From: Paenibacillus naphthalenovorans
GTDB lineage: Bacteria > Bacillota > Bacilli > Paenibacillales > NBRC-103111
DNA: 61,966 nucleotides
Reading direction: 5' to 3'
NCBI RefSeq assembly: GCF_900099895.1
Contig: NZ_FNDY01000027.1
Span: forward strand, 1 to 61,966
Shown here: positions 38,546 through 48,702 of the stretch, in pieces
Numbering within the stretch: the stretch's first letter is position 1
Layout of the letters: each line of letters opens with the position of its first letter
Made by a program: the position numbers and the translations under genes
The notes under the pieces: model-generated
The model's database searches: none
What the model was told of the DNA's origin: nothing
What the model saw: the letters and a program-made list of their open reading frames with translations, nothing else

Positions 38546-40576
38546 ATGAGTGCCAATCGAAAAAGCATGCTGAACGCAGCCATCATTCGCGGCGCAATCA
38601 TTCAGAGCTTCTTGAAATTGAATCCAATGTTGATGATAAAAAATCCGGTGATGTTCGTCGTAGAAACAGGGGCTTTCCTGGTTCTTTTGATGATTCTGTT
38701 TCCTGGTTACTTCCGTTCCGGGGAGACGATCGGATTTAATATTACCGTATTCGTCATATTGTTGTTTACCGTTCTGTTTGCAAATTTCGCCGAAGCGCTT
38801 GCGGAAGGGCGCGGTAAAGCTCAGGCCGCCTCTTTAAAAAAGACGAAAAAAGAAATTTCGGCGAATAAAGTGGTGAACGGGGAGATCAAGTCGGTCCCAT
38901 CCACCGAACTGCGCAAAGGCGATATTGTTGTCGTGTCCCAGGGGGAATGGATCCCCGGAGACGGCGAAGTGATTGAGGGACTTGCCTCGGTTGACGAATC
39001 TGCGATTACGGGGGAATCGGCGCCGGTGATTAAAGAAGCGGGCGGAGATTTTAGCTCTGTGACGGGAGGAACCAGGGTGGTCAGCGACCAAATCAAGGTG
39101 CGGATCACCAGCGAACCCGGCGAGTCGTTTTTGGATCGGATGATATCTCTAGTTGAAGGGGCGAAACGGCAAAAGACGCCGAACGAGCTGGCACTAAACA
39201 CGCTGTTGATCAGTCTTACGCTGATTTTTCTAATCGTCGTGGCAACACTGCCGCCGATAGCGAATTATGTAGGCGTTGATTTGGAAGTGCCTGTGCTCAT
39301 TTCACTTCTAGTATGCTTGATTCCGACAACCATCGGCGGTCTGTTATCGGCGATCGGTATTGCCGGAATGGACCGGGTTACAAGGTTCAACGTTCTCGCA
39401 ATGTCGGGCAAAGCGGTAGAGGCCGCGGGCGATATTAATACGATGATATTGGACAAAACAGGGACCATCACGTTCGGGAATCGGATGGCGAGTGAGTTTG
39501 TCCCCGTTGGTGGGGAGACGGAAGCCGCGGCTGCTGCGTGGGCTGCCATTGCTTCTGTTTACGATGAAACGCCGGAAGGCCGCTCAGTGATCGAGCTGAT
39601 GAAAAAGCAAAATTTGACTTATGACGCTTCTCTCGCGGAGGGAGCGGAAGTAATCGAATTTAAGGCGGAAACGCGAATGAGCGGTGTCGACCTGAAGGAC
39701 GGACGCAAGGTGCGCAAAGGGGCAGTTGACTCGGTAATCAAATGGGTACAGGGTCAAGGAGGCTCCATATCGGAGGATTTGAAGTCAAAAAGCGACAGGA
39801 TCGCTTCTGAAGGCGGAACACCGTTGGCGGTAGCCGTAGACGATCATATTTATGGTTTGATCTATTTAAAAGATACGGTGAAACCCGGGATGCGGGAACG
39901 GTTTGATCAACTTCGCAAAATGGGCATTAAAACGATCATGTGTACGGGTGACAATCCCTTGACCGCAGCAACGATTGCCAAGGAAGCAGGGGTAGATGAG
40001 TTTATCGCCGAAAGCAAACCGGAAGATAAAATCGCCGTCATCAGCCGCGAACAGGCGGAGGGGAAACTCGTCGCCATGACTGGAGACGGCACGAACGATG
40101 CGCCGGCGCTGGCGCAAGCGGATGTGGGCTTGGCCATGAATAGCGGAACAGTTGCGGCAAAAGAAGCGGCCAATATGGTGGATCTCGATTCCGATCCTTC
40201 GAAAATCATCGAAGTGGTCGGCATCGGAAAGCAGCTGCTCATGACTCGGGGAGCTCTTACCACATTCAGTATTGCCAATGATATTGCGAAATACTTCGCA
40301 ATCATTCCGGCGATGTTTACACTGGCGATTCCGCAGATGGAAGCCCTCAATATCATGAGGCTGGGTTCGCCGCTTTCTGCCATTCTTTCGGCGCTCATTT
40401 TCAACGCGGTGATCATCCCGCTCTTGATTCCGCTAGCAATGAAAGGAATTACGTACCGTCCGCTCAGTTCGTCGCAGCTGCTCAGCCGGAACCTGCTGAT
40501 CTATGGACTCGGCGGAGTGATTGTTCCGTTTATCGGTATTAAACTGATTGATCTGGTTGTTCACATCTGGATTTGA
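38546..40576 (+). CDS. kdpB: K+-transporting ATPase subunit B
   Basis: The 676-residue P-type ATPase subunit that energises uptake. The phosphorylation motif [10 protein letters not shown] has its Asp at about residue 303. TGES, the hinge motif [20 protein letters not shown] and the cytoplasmic N domain are intact. A serine near the TGES loop, which controls KdpB in E. coli, was not assessed. Confidence 0.97.
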   Translation: MSANRKSMLNAAIIRGAIIQSFLKLNPMLMIKNPVMFVVETGAFLVLLMILFPGYFRSGETIGFNITVFVILLFTVLFANFAEALAEGRGKAQAASLKKTKKEISANKVVNGEIKSVPSTELRKGDIVVVSQGEWIPGDGEVIEGLASVDESAITGESAPVIKEAGGDFSSVTGGTRVVSDQIKVRITSEPGESFLDRMISLVEGAKRQKTPNELALNTLLISLTLIFLIVVATLPPIANYVGVDLEVPVLISLLVCLIPTTIGGLLSAIGIAGMDRVTRFNVLAMSGKAVEAAGDINTMILDKTGTITFGNRMASEFVPVGGETEAAAAAWAAIASVYDETPEGRSVIELMKKQNLTYDASLAEGAEVIEFKAETRMSGVDLKDGRKVRKGAVDSVIKWVQGQGGSISEDLKSKSDRIASEGGTPLAVAVDDHIYGLIYLKDTVKPGMRERFDQLRKMGIKTIMCTGDNPLTAATIAKEAGVDEFIAESKPEDKIAVISREQAEGKLVAMTGDGTNDAPALAQADVGLAMNSGTVAAKEAANMVDLDSDPSKIIEVVGIGKQLLMTRGALTTFSIANDIAKYFAIIPAMFTLAIPQMEALNIMRLGSPLSAILSALIFNAVIIPLLIPLAMKGITYRPLSSSQLLSRNLLIYGLGGVIVPFIGIKLIDLVVHIWI

Positions 40577-40612
40577 TGGAAAAGATCAAGATGAGAAAGG
40601 AAGGAACAGGGT

Positions 40613-41230
40613 ATGGATAAAACATCGGCAGATGTAAATGATATCGTGAATCATGGCAGTTCCTTTTGGATTGCGGTACGGATCAGCATGGTATTTATTG
40701 TATTGTGCGGACTGTTGTACCCTCTGGCTTCTACCGGAATTGCACAGCTTCTGATGCCGGAAAGAGCGAACGGCAGCCTGATCAAGGATTCCGGGGGTCA
40801 AGTGATCGGGTCGGAACTCATCGGACAATCATTCACGGATCCGAAATATTTTCACGGGCGGGTATCCAGTATTAACTATGATGCAGGAGCTTCGGGTTCA
40901 AACAACTACGCACCGTCAAATCCGGATTTGATCGAGCGGACGAAGGCATCGATCGAAGAATGGGAGAAGAATAATCCCGACGTTCCGGTCAGTGAGGTTC
41001 CGCTCAGTCTGATCACGAACTCTGGTTCGGGTCTTGACCCGCATATAACACCGGAATCGGCCAAAGTTCAGATTCCGCGAATCAGCAGTCTGACGGGAAT
41101 TCCTGCTTCCGAGCTGGAAGATTTGGTGGATGAGCATACGGAAGGAAGAGATCTTGGACTGTTTGGTGAGCCCCGTGTGAATGTATTGAAATTGAACCTG
41201 GCTTTGCAGCCATTGTTAAATCAGCGATAA
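40613..41230 (+). CDS. kdpC: K+-transporting ATPase subunit C
   Basis: A 205-residue subunit with one N-terminal transmembrane helix and an extracytoplasmic domain containing [13 protein letters not shown] and [14 protein letters not shown], the family hallmarks. It follows kdpB by 36 nt and ends before a strong hairpin. Confidence 0.95.
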   Translation: MDKTSADVNDIVNHGSSFWIAVRISMVFIVLCGLLYPLASTGIAQLLMPERANGSLIKDSGGQVIGSELIGQSFTDPKYFHGRVSSINYDAGASGSNNYAPSNPDLIERTKASIEEWEKNNPDVPVSEVPLSLITNSGSGLDPHITPESAKVQIPRISSLTGIPASELEDLVDEHTEGRDLGLFGEPRVNVLKLNLALQPLLNQR

Positions 41231-41237
41231 GAAGAGA

Positions 41238-41290
41238 GCCCTGCTCTCTTCGGAAGGAAACACTTCCGAAGAAGGCGGGGTCTTCCCATT
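41238..41290 (+). terminator. hairpin between kdpC and the KdpD-like gene
   Basis: CTTCGGAAG pairs with CTTCCGAAG inside an outer GCCCTGC/GCGGGGT stem, then CTTCCCATTTT. It could attenuate read-through so that the sensor-like protein is made at a lower level than the pump. Confidence 0.6.
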
Positions 41291-41312
41291 TTCCACAAGG
41301 GGAGGGGTCGGT

Positions 41313-43637
41313 TTGGAAACGGATTTTAGACGTAAAACTCCGGAAGAAATTCTATACTCCATTTCCAAGATGCATCAGGGACGGTTAAAAATCATCATCG
41401 GTTCGGTAAGCGGAGCAGGAAAAACCTATCACATGCTGCGAGAGGGACAGCTGTTAAAGCAGCAGGGGATCGATGTCGTGATTTGTGCCGTAACTACACT
41501 CCAGAGAACAGAAACGGCTGAGTTGCTTCAAGGTTTCGAACGAATTGCAAGCATCAAATGGGGGAAGGACGGCAAGGAAAAAGAGGATCTGGATTTAGAT
41601 GCCTTGATCGAACGTAATCCGGATGTCGTTTTAGTGGACGGGTTGGCTCATCATAACCGAAAAGACGCTCGTTTTCCGACCCGTCTTGACGATATCAAAT
41701 TTTTGTTGGGACATGGAATCAGCGTCATCACGACGATAAACGTTTACGAACTCGGAGGGTTTGCCGAGATTGCAAAGAAGCTCACCGGAATCGATGTAGA
41801 AGAAACGGTTCCCGCCGATACATTGGAATTGGCCGATGAAGTGAGACTGATCGATGTGACGCCGGAAACGATATTGGCAAGACTTGCTGAAGGAGCCATT
41901 CAGGCCGACGAAAGTAAAAAATGGTTTAAACGCGGCAATCTGGCGATTCTGCGGGAACTTGCCCTGCGGCTCGTCGCGGAAGATGTCAACGCATCGTTGG
42001 AAGAATATCGAGAAGAGCTTGGGATGGTCGGCCCTTCAGGAGCTACGGAACGCATTCTGGTTTCTACGCAGTATCATTGGAACGGTTCACTATACGTGCG
42101 CCGCGGCCAGCAAGTGGCCAAACGATTGAACGGCGACCTGTTTGTCGTTACCTTCATCGATCCCAAGAAAAAACTATCTAAAGAGGCCGCAACATTTAAG
42201 CGATCGATGATCAAACTGGTGGAAAAAGTGGGCGGGCAATTCGAGGAATTGCCGCTTCGTTCCCGCAGGCGTCTGCCTTCGGATCTTGTACGTTATGCAA
42301 CCAAGTACGGCGTGACGCGGATTGTCATGGGGCATTCCAAACAAAGCCGATGGCAGGAGTTTTGGCAAGGATCGGTTATAAACGGTCTTTTAGGGAAAAT
42401 CAAAAATATTGATGTTTTTTTCATGACCGATCGAGCTGAACATGAAGGAAGGCGCATTTTGCCGGCCAAGATGGGTGGGACGGGAGACCGTACTTCGTAC
42501 AAGCGCCCCAGCATGCAGGAAGTGGAGAGTCGTATTGCGAGTATAAAGCGTGGCACATTCAAAGTGTACATTGGAGCCGCCCCTGGAGTAGGCAAAACGT
42601 ATACGATGCTGCTCGAAGGGAACGATTTGAAGAAAAAAGGGTTCGATGTGGTCATTGGATTGCTTGAAACGCACGGACGGAAAGAAACGTTGGCACAAGT
42701 AGGAAACCTTGAGATCATTCCGCGCAAAACGATCCATTATAAAGGTGCACGGCTGGAGGAAATGGATACGGATGCCATCATTCGCCGCGCACCTGATATT
42801 GTGCTTGTCGATGAACTGGCTCATACGAACGTGCCAGGGAGTCAAAATCGGAAACGTTATGAAGATGTGCTCCGTTTGCTTGATGCAGGGATTTCGGTCA
42901 TATCCACAGTGAATGTGCAGCATCTGGAAAGTTTGAACGACGCCGTTGAGCAAATCACCGGTATTCGTGTCCGCGAAACGGTCCCCGACCGAATCCTGCA
43001 ATTGGCCGACGAAGTGCAGCTGATCGACGTGACGCCGCAGACCTTGCAGCAGCGGATGAAAGAAGGGAAAATTTATGACTTGGATAAGGTCGATCAGGCG
43101 TTGAGTCATTTTTTTAAGACCGGAAACCTGATTGCGCTGCGAGAGCTGGCATTACGGGAAATTGCCGACGATGTCGACGAACGGCTAGAGTCGTGGGAAC
43201 GTAAATCTTCGCTTCGCGGGCCATGGCGCAGGCAGGAAGTCATTTATGTTTGCGTAAATGTGACGCCTCATGCGGAACGGTTGATCCGCCGAGGGTTTCG
43301 GATAGCCTACCGGTTGAAAGCAGTTTGGTATGTGACATTTGTACGTCCGGAGGGCATGGAGATGACAAAAGAAATTGCCGAACGGATCGAAACCCTGCGA
43401 AAACTAACGGAAAGACTGGGGGGAACATTCGAGATTCAAACAGCGGCAAATTATAAGGAAATCCACCGGATTATCGTACAAAAAGCGAATGAATACAACA
43501 CGACGCAGTTGATTGTCGGGCAGTCGAAGGTGTCATTTTGGGAGGAAATTTATAAAGGATCCCTTATTAAATCATTACTGCGTACTGCCCGGCACATGGA
43601 TGTTTTAGTGGTATCCGATTATGAAGCAGGGAAATAA
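41313..43637 (+). CDS. tandem KdpD N-terminal sensor domain protein (no kinase)
   Basis: A 774-residue soluble protein built from two KdpD N-terminal halves in a row. Copy 1: Walker A GSVSGAGKTY (~residue 30), a degenerate Walker B LVDGLAHHNRKD, then a USP domain (~245-375). Copy 2: canonical GAAPGVGKTY (~420), LVDELAHTNVPGSQNRKRYE, then a second USP domain (~630-774). The four-helix membrane anchor, histidine-kinase domain and any kdpE are absent. TTG at 41313 follows GGGGAGGGG. The role is probably direct or nucleotide-dependent modulation of KdpFABC. Confidence 0.88.
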   Translation: METDFRRKTPEEILYSISKMHQGRLKIIIGSVSGAGKTYHMLREGQLLKQQGIDVVICAVTTLQRTETAELLQGFERIASIKWGKDGKEKEDLDLDALIERNPDVVLVDGLAHHNRKDARFPTRLDDIKFLLGHGISVITTINVYELGGFAEIAKKLTGIDVEETVPADTLELADEVRLIDVTPETILARLAEGAIQADESKKWFKRGNLAILRELALRLVAEDVNASLEEYREELGMVGPSGATERILVSTQYHWNGSLYVRRGQQVAKRLNGDLFVVTFIDPKKKLSKEAATFKRSMIKLVEKVGGQFEELPLRSRRRLPSDLVRYATKYGVTRIVMGHSKQSRWQEFWQGSVINGLLGKIKNIDVFFMTDRAEHEGRRILPAKMGGTGDRTSYKRPSMQEVESRIASIKRGTFKVYIGAAPGVGKTYTMLLEGNDLKKKGFDVVIGLLETHGRKETLAQVGNLEIIPRKTIHYKGARLEEMDTDAIIRRAPDIVLVDELAHTNVPGSQNRKRYEDVLRLLDAGISVISTVNVQHLESLNDAVEQITGIRVRETVPDRILQLADEVQLIDVTPQTLQQRMKEGKIYDLDKVDQALSHFFKTGNLIALRELALREIADDVDERLESWERKSSLRGPWRRQEVIYVCVNVTPHAERLIRRGFRIAYRLKAVWYVTFVRPEGMEMTKEIAERIETLRKLTERLGGTFEIQTAANYKEIHRIIVQKANEYNTTQLIVGQSKVSFWEEIYKGSLIKSLLRTARHMDVLVVSDYEAGK

Positions 43638-43739
43638 AAGGGTTATGGTTTGTGACTTGATTCGGAATATTTGTTGGGTTAAATGAATTAAAACTTATTA
43701 TTGTTTATCGCATAGAAAGGAGTTTCCATGAACATTGCA

Positions 43740-43766
43740 TTTTTTTTCTACGACTGACCAATTAAC
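43740..43766 (+). repeat. left terminal inverted repeat of the MULE-type IS
   Basis: Eight T residues followed by CTACGACTGACCAATTAAC. Its reverse complement with two mismatches is at 48666-48692. A further TTGACCAATTATCGACG near 43997 resembles the repeat and may be an internal or older end. Confidence 0.8.
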
Positions 43767-43990
43767 GCACAATATTTATTTTCTGCGTTTTGAAGGTATA
43801 TTTCAGGATTGCTTCTAAACCTTCTTCGTTTAGCCCCTTCCGACAAACGAGATGCCCAACGTTGACGTTCCGCTTGGAAGGTGTGGTAATCCACATTTTG
43901 AAGTCTTTTCTCAAGGTCTTTTTGCCGAAGCGCATCGTCGACGAACACGACTGTTACTGCTGCCGTATAATGACGGGAAATTGACGGTGC
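43748..43990 (-). pseudogene. fragment, possibly the transposase C-terminus
   Basis: An open minus-strand frame of about 80 codons running into the left inverted repeat. It includes QRWASRLSEGAKRRRFRSNP and ends ENKYCALIGQS. It lies where the detached C-terminal end of the MULE transposase would be if a transposon had split it. This is inference; no overlap with the main fragment exists to prove it. Confidence 0.4.
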
Positions 43991-44078
43991 TTATTGACCA
44001 ATTATCGACGAATAATCTGACCGCATTGAACAGGAATTGCGGGAAGTCAGAGCTACCGTTCTCCGCTTCCCGTTCCGA

Positions 44079-44306
44079 TCAGATCTCTACGTGGTACGTG
44101 TCTTTCTTTCTCAAATAAAACCTGACATCCCCCATAATGATATACCAGTCGCGATCCAACTCGATCCGGCAGGGGATCTCGATCCTGTCATTGACTCGCA
44201 TCAGAAGCCATTCTCCGCAGTGAAAACCAACTTTTCGCCCTTCAATGTGAACAACCCACCATTCTCCGTCCCGGTCATACGTCATCTTGAACCATGTCCG
44301 CTTCAT
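44079..44306 (-). CDS. DUF5348 small protein
   Basis: A 75-residue protein with the DUF5348 pattern (GEWLLMRVNDRIEIPCRIEL, then DRDWYIIMGDVRFYL). Its start overlaps the ATPase stop (ATGA). It is repeatedly found as the last gene of this transposon type. Function unknown; possibly an end- or ATPase-binding accessory. Confidence 0.75.
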   Translation of the reverse strand: MKRTWFKMTYDRDGEWWVVHIEGRKVGFHCGEWLLMRVNDRIEIPCRIELDRDWYIIMGDVRFYLRKKDTYHVEI

Positions 44307-45103
44307 TCCAGTTCACCTTGAATGACAAGCCTGACCATGTGGTCGTCGATGATGCGTCGTTTGTTTATAGCACCGTAGATCAGGCAGTTCGTGCATACCT
44401 TGTTGATTAGTCTGGCGGAGCCGCCGGAGAATTGGTAGATGACGTCCATCGCTCCATCGGAGAAGACGTCGTGTTCACTCCCCGCATACGTTAAATGTCT
44501 GGCAATATATTCTCCCGTCTGAGACCGATCATAATGCTGAAGTTTGCATTGCAGATCGATCCGTTGGCGAATAGCTGTGTAGGTCTGCATCCGCAGGCGA
44601 TCCCACAACTCGCTCTGTCCGACCAGAATCAGGGCCATCGGGCTTTCCGAGTCCATCTTGACGTTCAGCAGAAACCGTACTTCTTCCAGCATCTCGCGAT
44701 CCAGGAGATGGGCTTCATCCACGATGACGCATGGCTTGACGTGGTGAATCCCCCGCATCAATTCAATTTCGCGATGCAACTGCCGTTTCGCATCGCCGCG
44801 GTAAAACTTCGCCTCACATCCCAGCTGTTCGAGCAAGCCCTTGTAGAAATGACGGGGCGTCAGCTTGGAATCCGACAGATACAGCACCTTGTATTTGGCC
44901 GCGCTGAGCGCCGCCGTAATCCGTCGAATCGTCGTGGTTTTTCCGGTACCGCAATCTCCCGTCACCACGGCAAACCACTGACGCTGCGCGGCATATTCGA
45001 GACGTTCCAGCGTTTCTTCCAACATCACCGGAATATATAATTCCTCGGTCGGAATATCCCGGGTGAACGGGGTGTGACGAAGTCCATAGAACGATTCAAA
45101 CAT
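44303..45103 (-). CDS. ExeA/TniB-like AAA+ ATPase
   Basis: A 266-residue AAA+ protein starting MFESFYGLRHTPFTRDI. Walker A is TGDCGTGKTTTIRR, Walker B is CVIVDEAHLLD and sensor 1 is ALILVGQSEL. Such proteins deliver DDE transposases to target DNA. The ATG at 45103 follows AAGGAGGTGG and overlaps the transposase stop by 8 nt, showing coupled translation. Confidence 0.88.
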   Translation of the reverse strand: MFESFYGLRHTPFTRDIPTEELYIPVMLEETLERLEYAAQRQWFAVVTGDCGTGKTTTIRRITAALSAAKYKVLYLSDSKLTPRHFYKGLLEQLGCEAKFYRGDAKRQLHREIELMRGIHHVKPCVIVDEAHLLDREMLEEVRFLLNVKMDSESPMALILVGQSELWDRLRMQTYTAIRQRIDLQCKLQHYDRSQTGEYIARHLTYAGSEHDVFSDGAMDVIYQFSGGSARLINKVCTNCLIYGAINKRRIIDDHMVRLVIQGELE

Positions 45104-46442
45104 CGTCCGCCACCTCCTTGCGAATCGCTCGGAAGGAGATGGCGGGAGTTTGCTGCTCCCGACGCCGATCATGCTGCTTTTCGGCCCCGCGCAGCAGACG
45201 CGAGGCGTCTGCCGGTTTGGGCTGCAACTGTTCCGGAAGGGCAGGCCGTTTCCCGGCACGCTCCCCGATCACCAGCTCCCGAACCTTCCAAGGCTCGTGT
45301 CCTTCGTACTCGATCGTCACTTCCGTGATGTCGGCGGGGTCGTACACCACTTGAACCGTTCTGCCGATGAAGAGAAGTCCGACTTCGTATTTCCTGCCCA
45401 TGAAGCTGATGCATCCCGCCTTGTCGACCTTCCGGTTCTCGCAGTGAAGAAAGGCGTTCGCGAGCACGTCCGGTTCGACGAAGCGAAGCGGATGAGGGTC
45501 GTTGCGAAAGGCCTGCTCCGGACTCCTCCCTCCGAGCGCCGAATGCGGTTTGTTCTGGTAGCATTCGCTGAGCCACACCTGAAACAACGCATTGAGCTGT
45601 TCAAGTGTCTTCGGCTTCTCCAGTTCCACTTCGCCTAAAAAAGATTCAATGACGCCATTTAGCCTCTCGACCTTGCCCTTGGATTCCGGCGAGTAGGGCC
45701 TCGCGAATAGAAGGCGGATACCCAGCTTGGAGCACGTCCTCGCCATCCACTTCGTTTTGTATTGCTTCCCCTGGTCGAAGTAGACCGCTTCCGGTACGCC
45801 GTATTTCTGAATCGCTTTACGAAAGCAGTCCTCTACAATGGTTTGGTCGAATAAGGCGTAGAATTCCCCGTTCATGACCGAACGCGTCGCGTCGTCCTCA
45901 AACAACACGAGATAGACTTGCTTCTTTTCTCCGCCGGGTCCGATGGGTAGATACGGACCCTCTTTGATGTCCGACTGCCACAGCGCATTGCGGCGCCGTT
46001 TTTGAAACCGCCTTGCGGCAACCCCCTTGGTCTCATACAGCCGCATTTGTCTGGAACTGTATCCGCGTTGCGTGAGCTTCTCCTGCAAGGTGCTGCGCTT
46101 TAGTTCACCCGGTTTCACGATTTCTTCCCATTCCAGGATCTGAATGATCTGTCTCACACTGCGGCCGGGAACCTCGCGCCGCAGCAGAATCGCCTGTTCC
46201 AACACCGATTCGGGAACGGCTATCGCGGGCTTTCGGCCTTTCGCTTTCGGTTTTAAGCCGCTGAAGCCTGCCTCCCGATACCGTGCCAGGTACCGGCGCA
46301 ACGTGCGCTCGGATATCCCGTATTGCTCGGAGATCGCCGCTTTGATTTGACTGGCCTTGGCCGGATCCAATCCGTCCGCCAGTAGCGGCGACAGTAGTTG
46401 AACCCGCTGTGCGGCGATTTCTTCCGCCTTCTCCTTCTTCAT
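45096..46442 (-). CDS. TnsB/Mu-like DDE transposase
   Basis: A 448-residue transposase. Two N-terminal HTH segments (YGISERTLRRYLARYREAGF and a second near residue 110) are followed by an RNase H-fold rve domain: Asp in LWQSDIKEGPYLP, Asp in AVYFDQGKQYKTKW, Glu in YSPESKGKVERLNG. A beta-rich C-terminal domain ends in a tail likely to contact the ATPase. ATG at 46442 is chosen for GGAGG at seven bases. Confidence 0.88.
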   Translation of the reverse strand: MKKEKAEEIAAQRVQLLSPLLADGLDPAKASQIKAAISEQYGISERTLRRYLARYREAGFSGLKPKAKGRKPAIAVPESVLEQAILLRREVPGRSVRQIIQILEWEEIVKPGELKRSTLQEKLTQRGYSSRQMRLYETKGVAARRFQKRRRNALWQSDIKEGPYLPIGPGGEKKQVYLVLFEDDATRSVMNGEFYALFDQTIVEDCFRKAIQKYGVPEAVYFDQGKQYKTKWMARTCSKLGIRLLFARPYSPESKGKVERLNGVIESFLGEVELEKPKTLEQLNALFQVWLSECYQNKPHSALGGRSPEQAFRNDPHPLRFVEPDVLANAFLHCENRKVDKAGCISFMGRKYEVGLLFIGRTVQVVYDPADITEVTIEYEGHEPWKVRELVIGERAGKRPALPEQLQPKPADASRLLRGAEKQHDRRREQQTPAISFRAIRKEVADDV

Positions 46443-46477
46443 CCTCATGCCTCCATTTCCTTGGGATGAACATGAGT

Positions 46478-46975
46478 TTAATCCCGAAGGGGATGGACAT
46501 GAAGGCAGAACGGGTCTGTTACCCATAAATTTGAATTGGCGATTGGACGGACAACTCGTTTCAGCCATCCGGCGGCATCGCCTACAAACCGTCCAAGCCA
46601 TTGGAGTGCGGACTGTGGCCGGGTGGACGGACGGACCACAGGGAGATGAAATCGCATCGCGATCGATTGCAGGCAGCCTGCCGCATACACGGCCCAAGCC
46701 AGGAACCAGCACTTCCAGCGGAGGAGCGTCGATTCATCGGCCGCAATGTCGGTACGGGGCGGCTCCGAAACCGCTCCCTCGATGCTTTCGGCGTCGTACC
46801 GCTTGTAAGGCACAAGCAGATCCGGCAACTCATGATGAATTCTCCCACACACCTTACAATGAAGTCTGCGGATCACAAGCTTCACTTTTTCCCCGGAGCT
46901 TTTGAACCATATCCTCGAACGGCTTCCCGCCACGCTTAAACTTCCTCCGCAACAGGGCGCAGCTACACTCTCCGC
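46478..46975 (-). pseudogene. DUF6431 protein, N-terminally truncated
   Basis: The body matches DUF6431: LVIRRLHCKVCGRIHHELPD, then LLVPYKRYDAESIE, a zinc-ribbon-like start and a helical remainder. The best remaining start is GTG at 46933, giving 151 residues, but the frame continues upstream without a stop or start to the element junction and carries more Cys residues (PCCGG). A second frame holds ECGECSCA. The N-terminus therefore appears lost or shifted. Confidence 0.6.
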
Positions 46976-46984
46976 ACTCCTAAC

Positions 46985-48600
46985 AAAAAAACGCCGCTTT
47001 CCGGCTCCTTTTCAATGAGCTCATATTTTGATACAATGACCATGTTGATGATGAACAGACGCCTCTTGTGATACTGTTCCCGCAGTATCCTTTCCAAAGG
47101 AGGCGTCTTTTCTTTTCCTCCTCGCCGTCTTTCTCGGTCATTATATCGGTCAATTGCTGGACAGGCATTAACGTCAACTTTCGGGCTTTTTGATTCAGCT
47201 AAAACACGACCATTTCGCCGCTGCGGAGAATGTATTCGTTCCAGCTTCGCAACCCGGTCATACGCCGGTGGCGGGTCTTGGTACGGCGAAAAAACCGCTC
47301 GTGATCGTTGTTGGTTCGCGGAACGTGAGGATGATCGTAGCAAGTAAACAAGCCTTTCCAAAAGCCTTTGGTGTAACTTATCAAGTTGGCAACCATCGGC
47401 TTGTCGTGCTCTTCGGTGTAGGTTTGTTCGACCCATTGAAGCAAGTGCTGCAGATGGAACCGAACCGAATCGCTGCTTTTATCCGCGTCGGGATTCAGGA
47501 TATCGGCGATATGATGCAACGGCAGCGTCCAACGCTTGACCTCTTCGTAGGCTTGCTGAAATTCGCTAAGTATATTGAATATTCTGACTACGTTTTTCAG
47601 CAGCGAGGTCCCCTTTTTTATCCAGGCATCGCTCCAAGGAAGCCTAAATGGCTTGCGCATTCTCGTATATCCGAATCCCCGGCAGATCGAGCGGCGGGTT
47701 TCCGTCTTCAAGAAGCAACGAACGAACAGCCGCGACGTAATCTTTGGCGACCTCGGCTTCTGCCGAATCGTCGTTCTCAATTTTCTTTTCGATCTCACGG
47801 ATTCCGCGCAGGCTTTTCTTGATCCCGGTTTTAAGCTTGCGGTCCAAGTCGACAACTGGTTTGGCGATGTCCTTGAGGTAATGGTACTGGCAGTACTGGT
47901 AAGGAACATCCGGCAACAACGACTCCATGGCCATGCGGATAGACTGCTGCCCATCCGTCACGATGCCGATGATCGGAAAGCCTAACTCGATGATCGGCGT
48001 GATGAGCTTCTTCAATTCCTCGGCCGAGCCGCTTTTCAGGTTTTGAGCGGCCAGAATGGTACCGCTGAAGATTTCCCGAATGACATAAAGCGTTTCGTTG
48101 CCTTTCTCGGGTTGAACGCCGTCCATGGAGATCATGATGCCGCCATTGTCTTGAACGACTTGCCCTAGAACTTCCTTCACGTGATCCGTCACACTGGCAC
48201 GAAGCAAGGTCAAATAGCGTTCGTACAGTCTTTGAGAGTTCCGCTCTGAGGTGGCAACCCCGCGGCGATTCAACTCCTCGGTAATTTCCGTAATGGTCAT
48301 ATGATGCTTGAATCGCAACTGACCCACCAACGCCAGCACATCGAAACCGTAAGAGGTATGCTTCATGCACAACGAATCGGCTTCGACCGATTTGTAGTAG
48401 GCTTTTGGGTAAGCGCAGTCGGCATTCGGGCAGTGATACGCCATGTTCCATACTTGGATAACGCCGTTCAACGTAATGATGTTTTTCTTCCAAGCGGTAT
48501 GATGTCGCTTGAGCTTCGTCCCGCAATGAGGGCAATGTTGAAGCTCCGTACGAAAGTAAATTTTCTTTTCCGGGATAACGCGATTTTTGGGTAAGGGCAT
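46985..48600 (-). pseudogene. MULE-type transposase, two frameshifts and a missing end
   Basis: It starts at ATG 48600 (GGAGG upstream) with a zinc-binding N-terminus (CPHCGTKLKRHHTAW, CPNADCAYPKAYY). The MULE/DDE core follows (MISMDGVQPEKGNE, IVTDGQQSIRMAM, YQYCQYHYLKDIA). The first frame stops at about 47644 and the second at about 47199. Removing one T at each of two T runs (ATTTAG, GTTTTAG) restores a continuous frame down to about 46985, where the four-gene transposon begins. Confidence 0.75.
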
Positions 48601-48665
48601 CAACGAAAACCTCCGTCAAATATGGCTATTAACTATTTCGACAGAGGTCTTGGAAATCCTCGTTA

Positions 48666-48692
48666 GTTAATTGGTCAACCGTAGAAAAAAAA
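48666..48692 (+). repeat. right terminal inverted repeat of the MULE-type IS
   Basis: GTTAATTGGTCAACCGTAG followed by eight A residues, complementary to 43740-43766 with two mismatches. Confidence 0.8.
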
Positions 48693-48702
48693 CACCACTT
48701 CT

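Larger units (their letters stand above)
44079..46983 (-). mobile_element. four-gene DDE transposon (DUF6431 / transposase / AAA ATPase / DUF5348)
   Basis: Four minus-strand genes in tight order: DUF6431 (truncated), a TnsB/Mu-like DDE transposase, an ExeA/TniB-like ATPase and DUF5348. The last three overlap or nearly overlap. A transposase plus an ATPase target selector is the logic of Tn5053/Tn7/Mu-like elements. The right boundary at about 46983 cuts DUF6431; the left end was not found. Confidence 0.7.
43740..48692 (-). mobile_element. MULE-type insertion sequence with a nested transposon
   Basis: Bounded by 27-bp inverted repeats (left 43740-43766, right 48666-48692) of T8-CTACG-NN-TGACCAATTAAC with two mismatches. 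The right part carries a MULE-like transposase reading left, and the left 240 nt hold a same-strand fragment that may be its C-terminus. The 3 kb between belongs to a different four-gene transposon. No clear target duplication is visible beyond CA. Confidence 0.7.

Noticed and set aside
45169..45576. Overlapping open frames inside the transposase genes
   Set aside because: Shadow frames of GC-rich coding DNA without independent start signals.
47190..47710. Programmed frameshifting in the MULE transposase
   Set aside because: The two shifts lie in T runs that lead straight into TAG, with no slippery heptamer plus downstream structure; decay or sequencing error is simpler.
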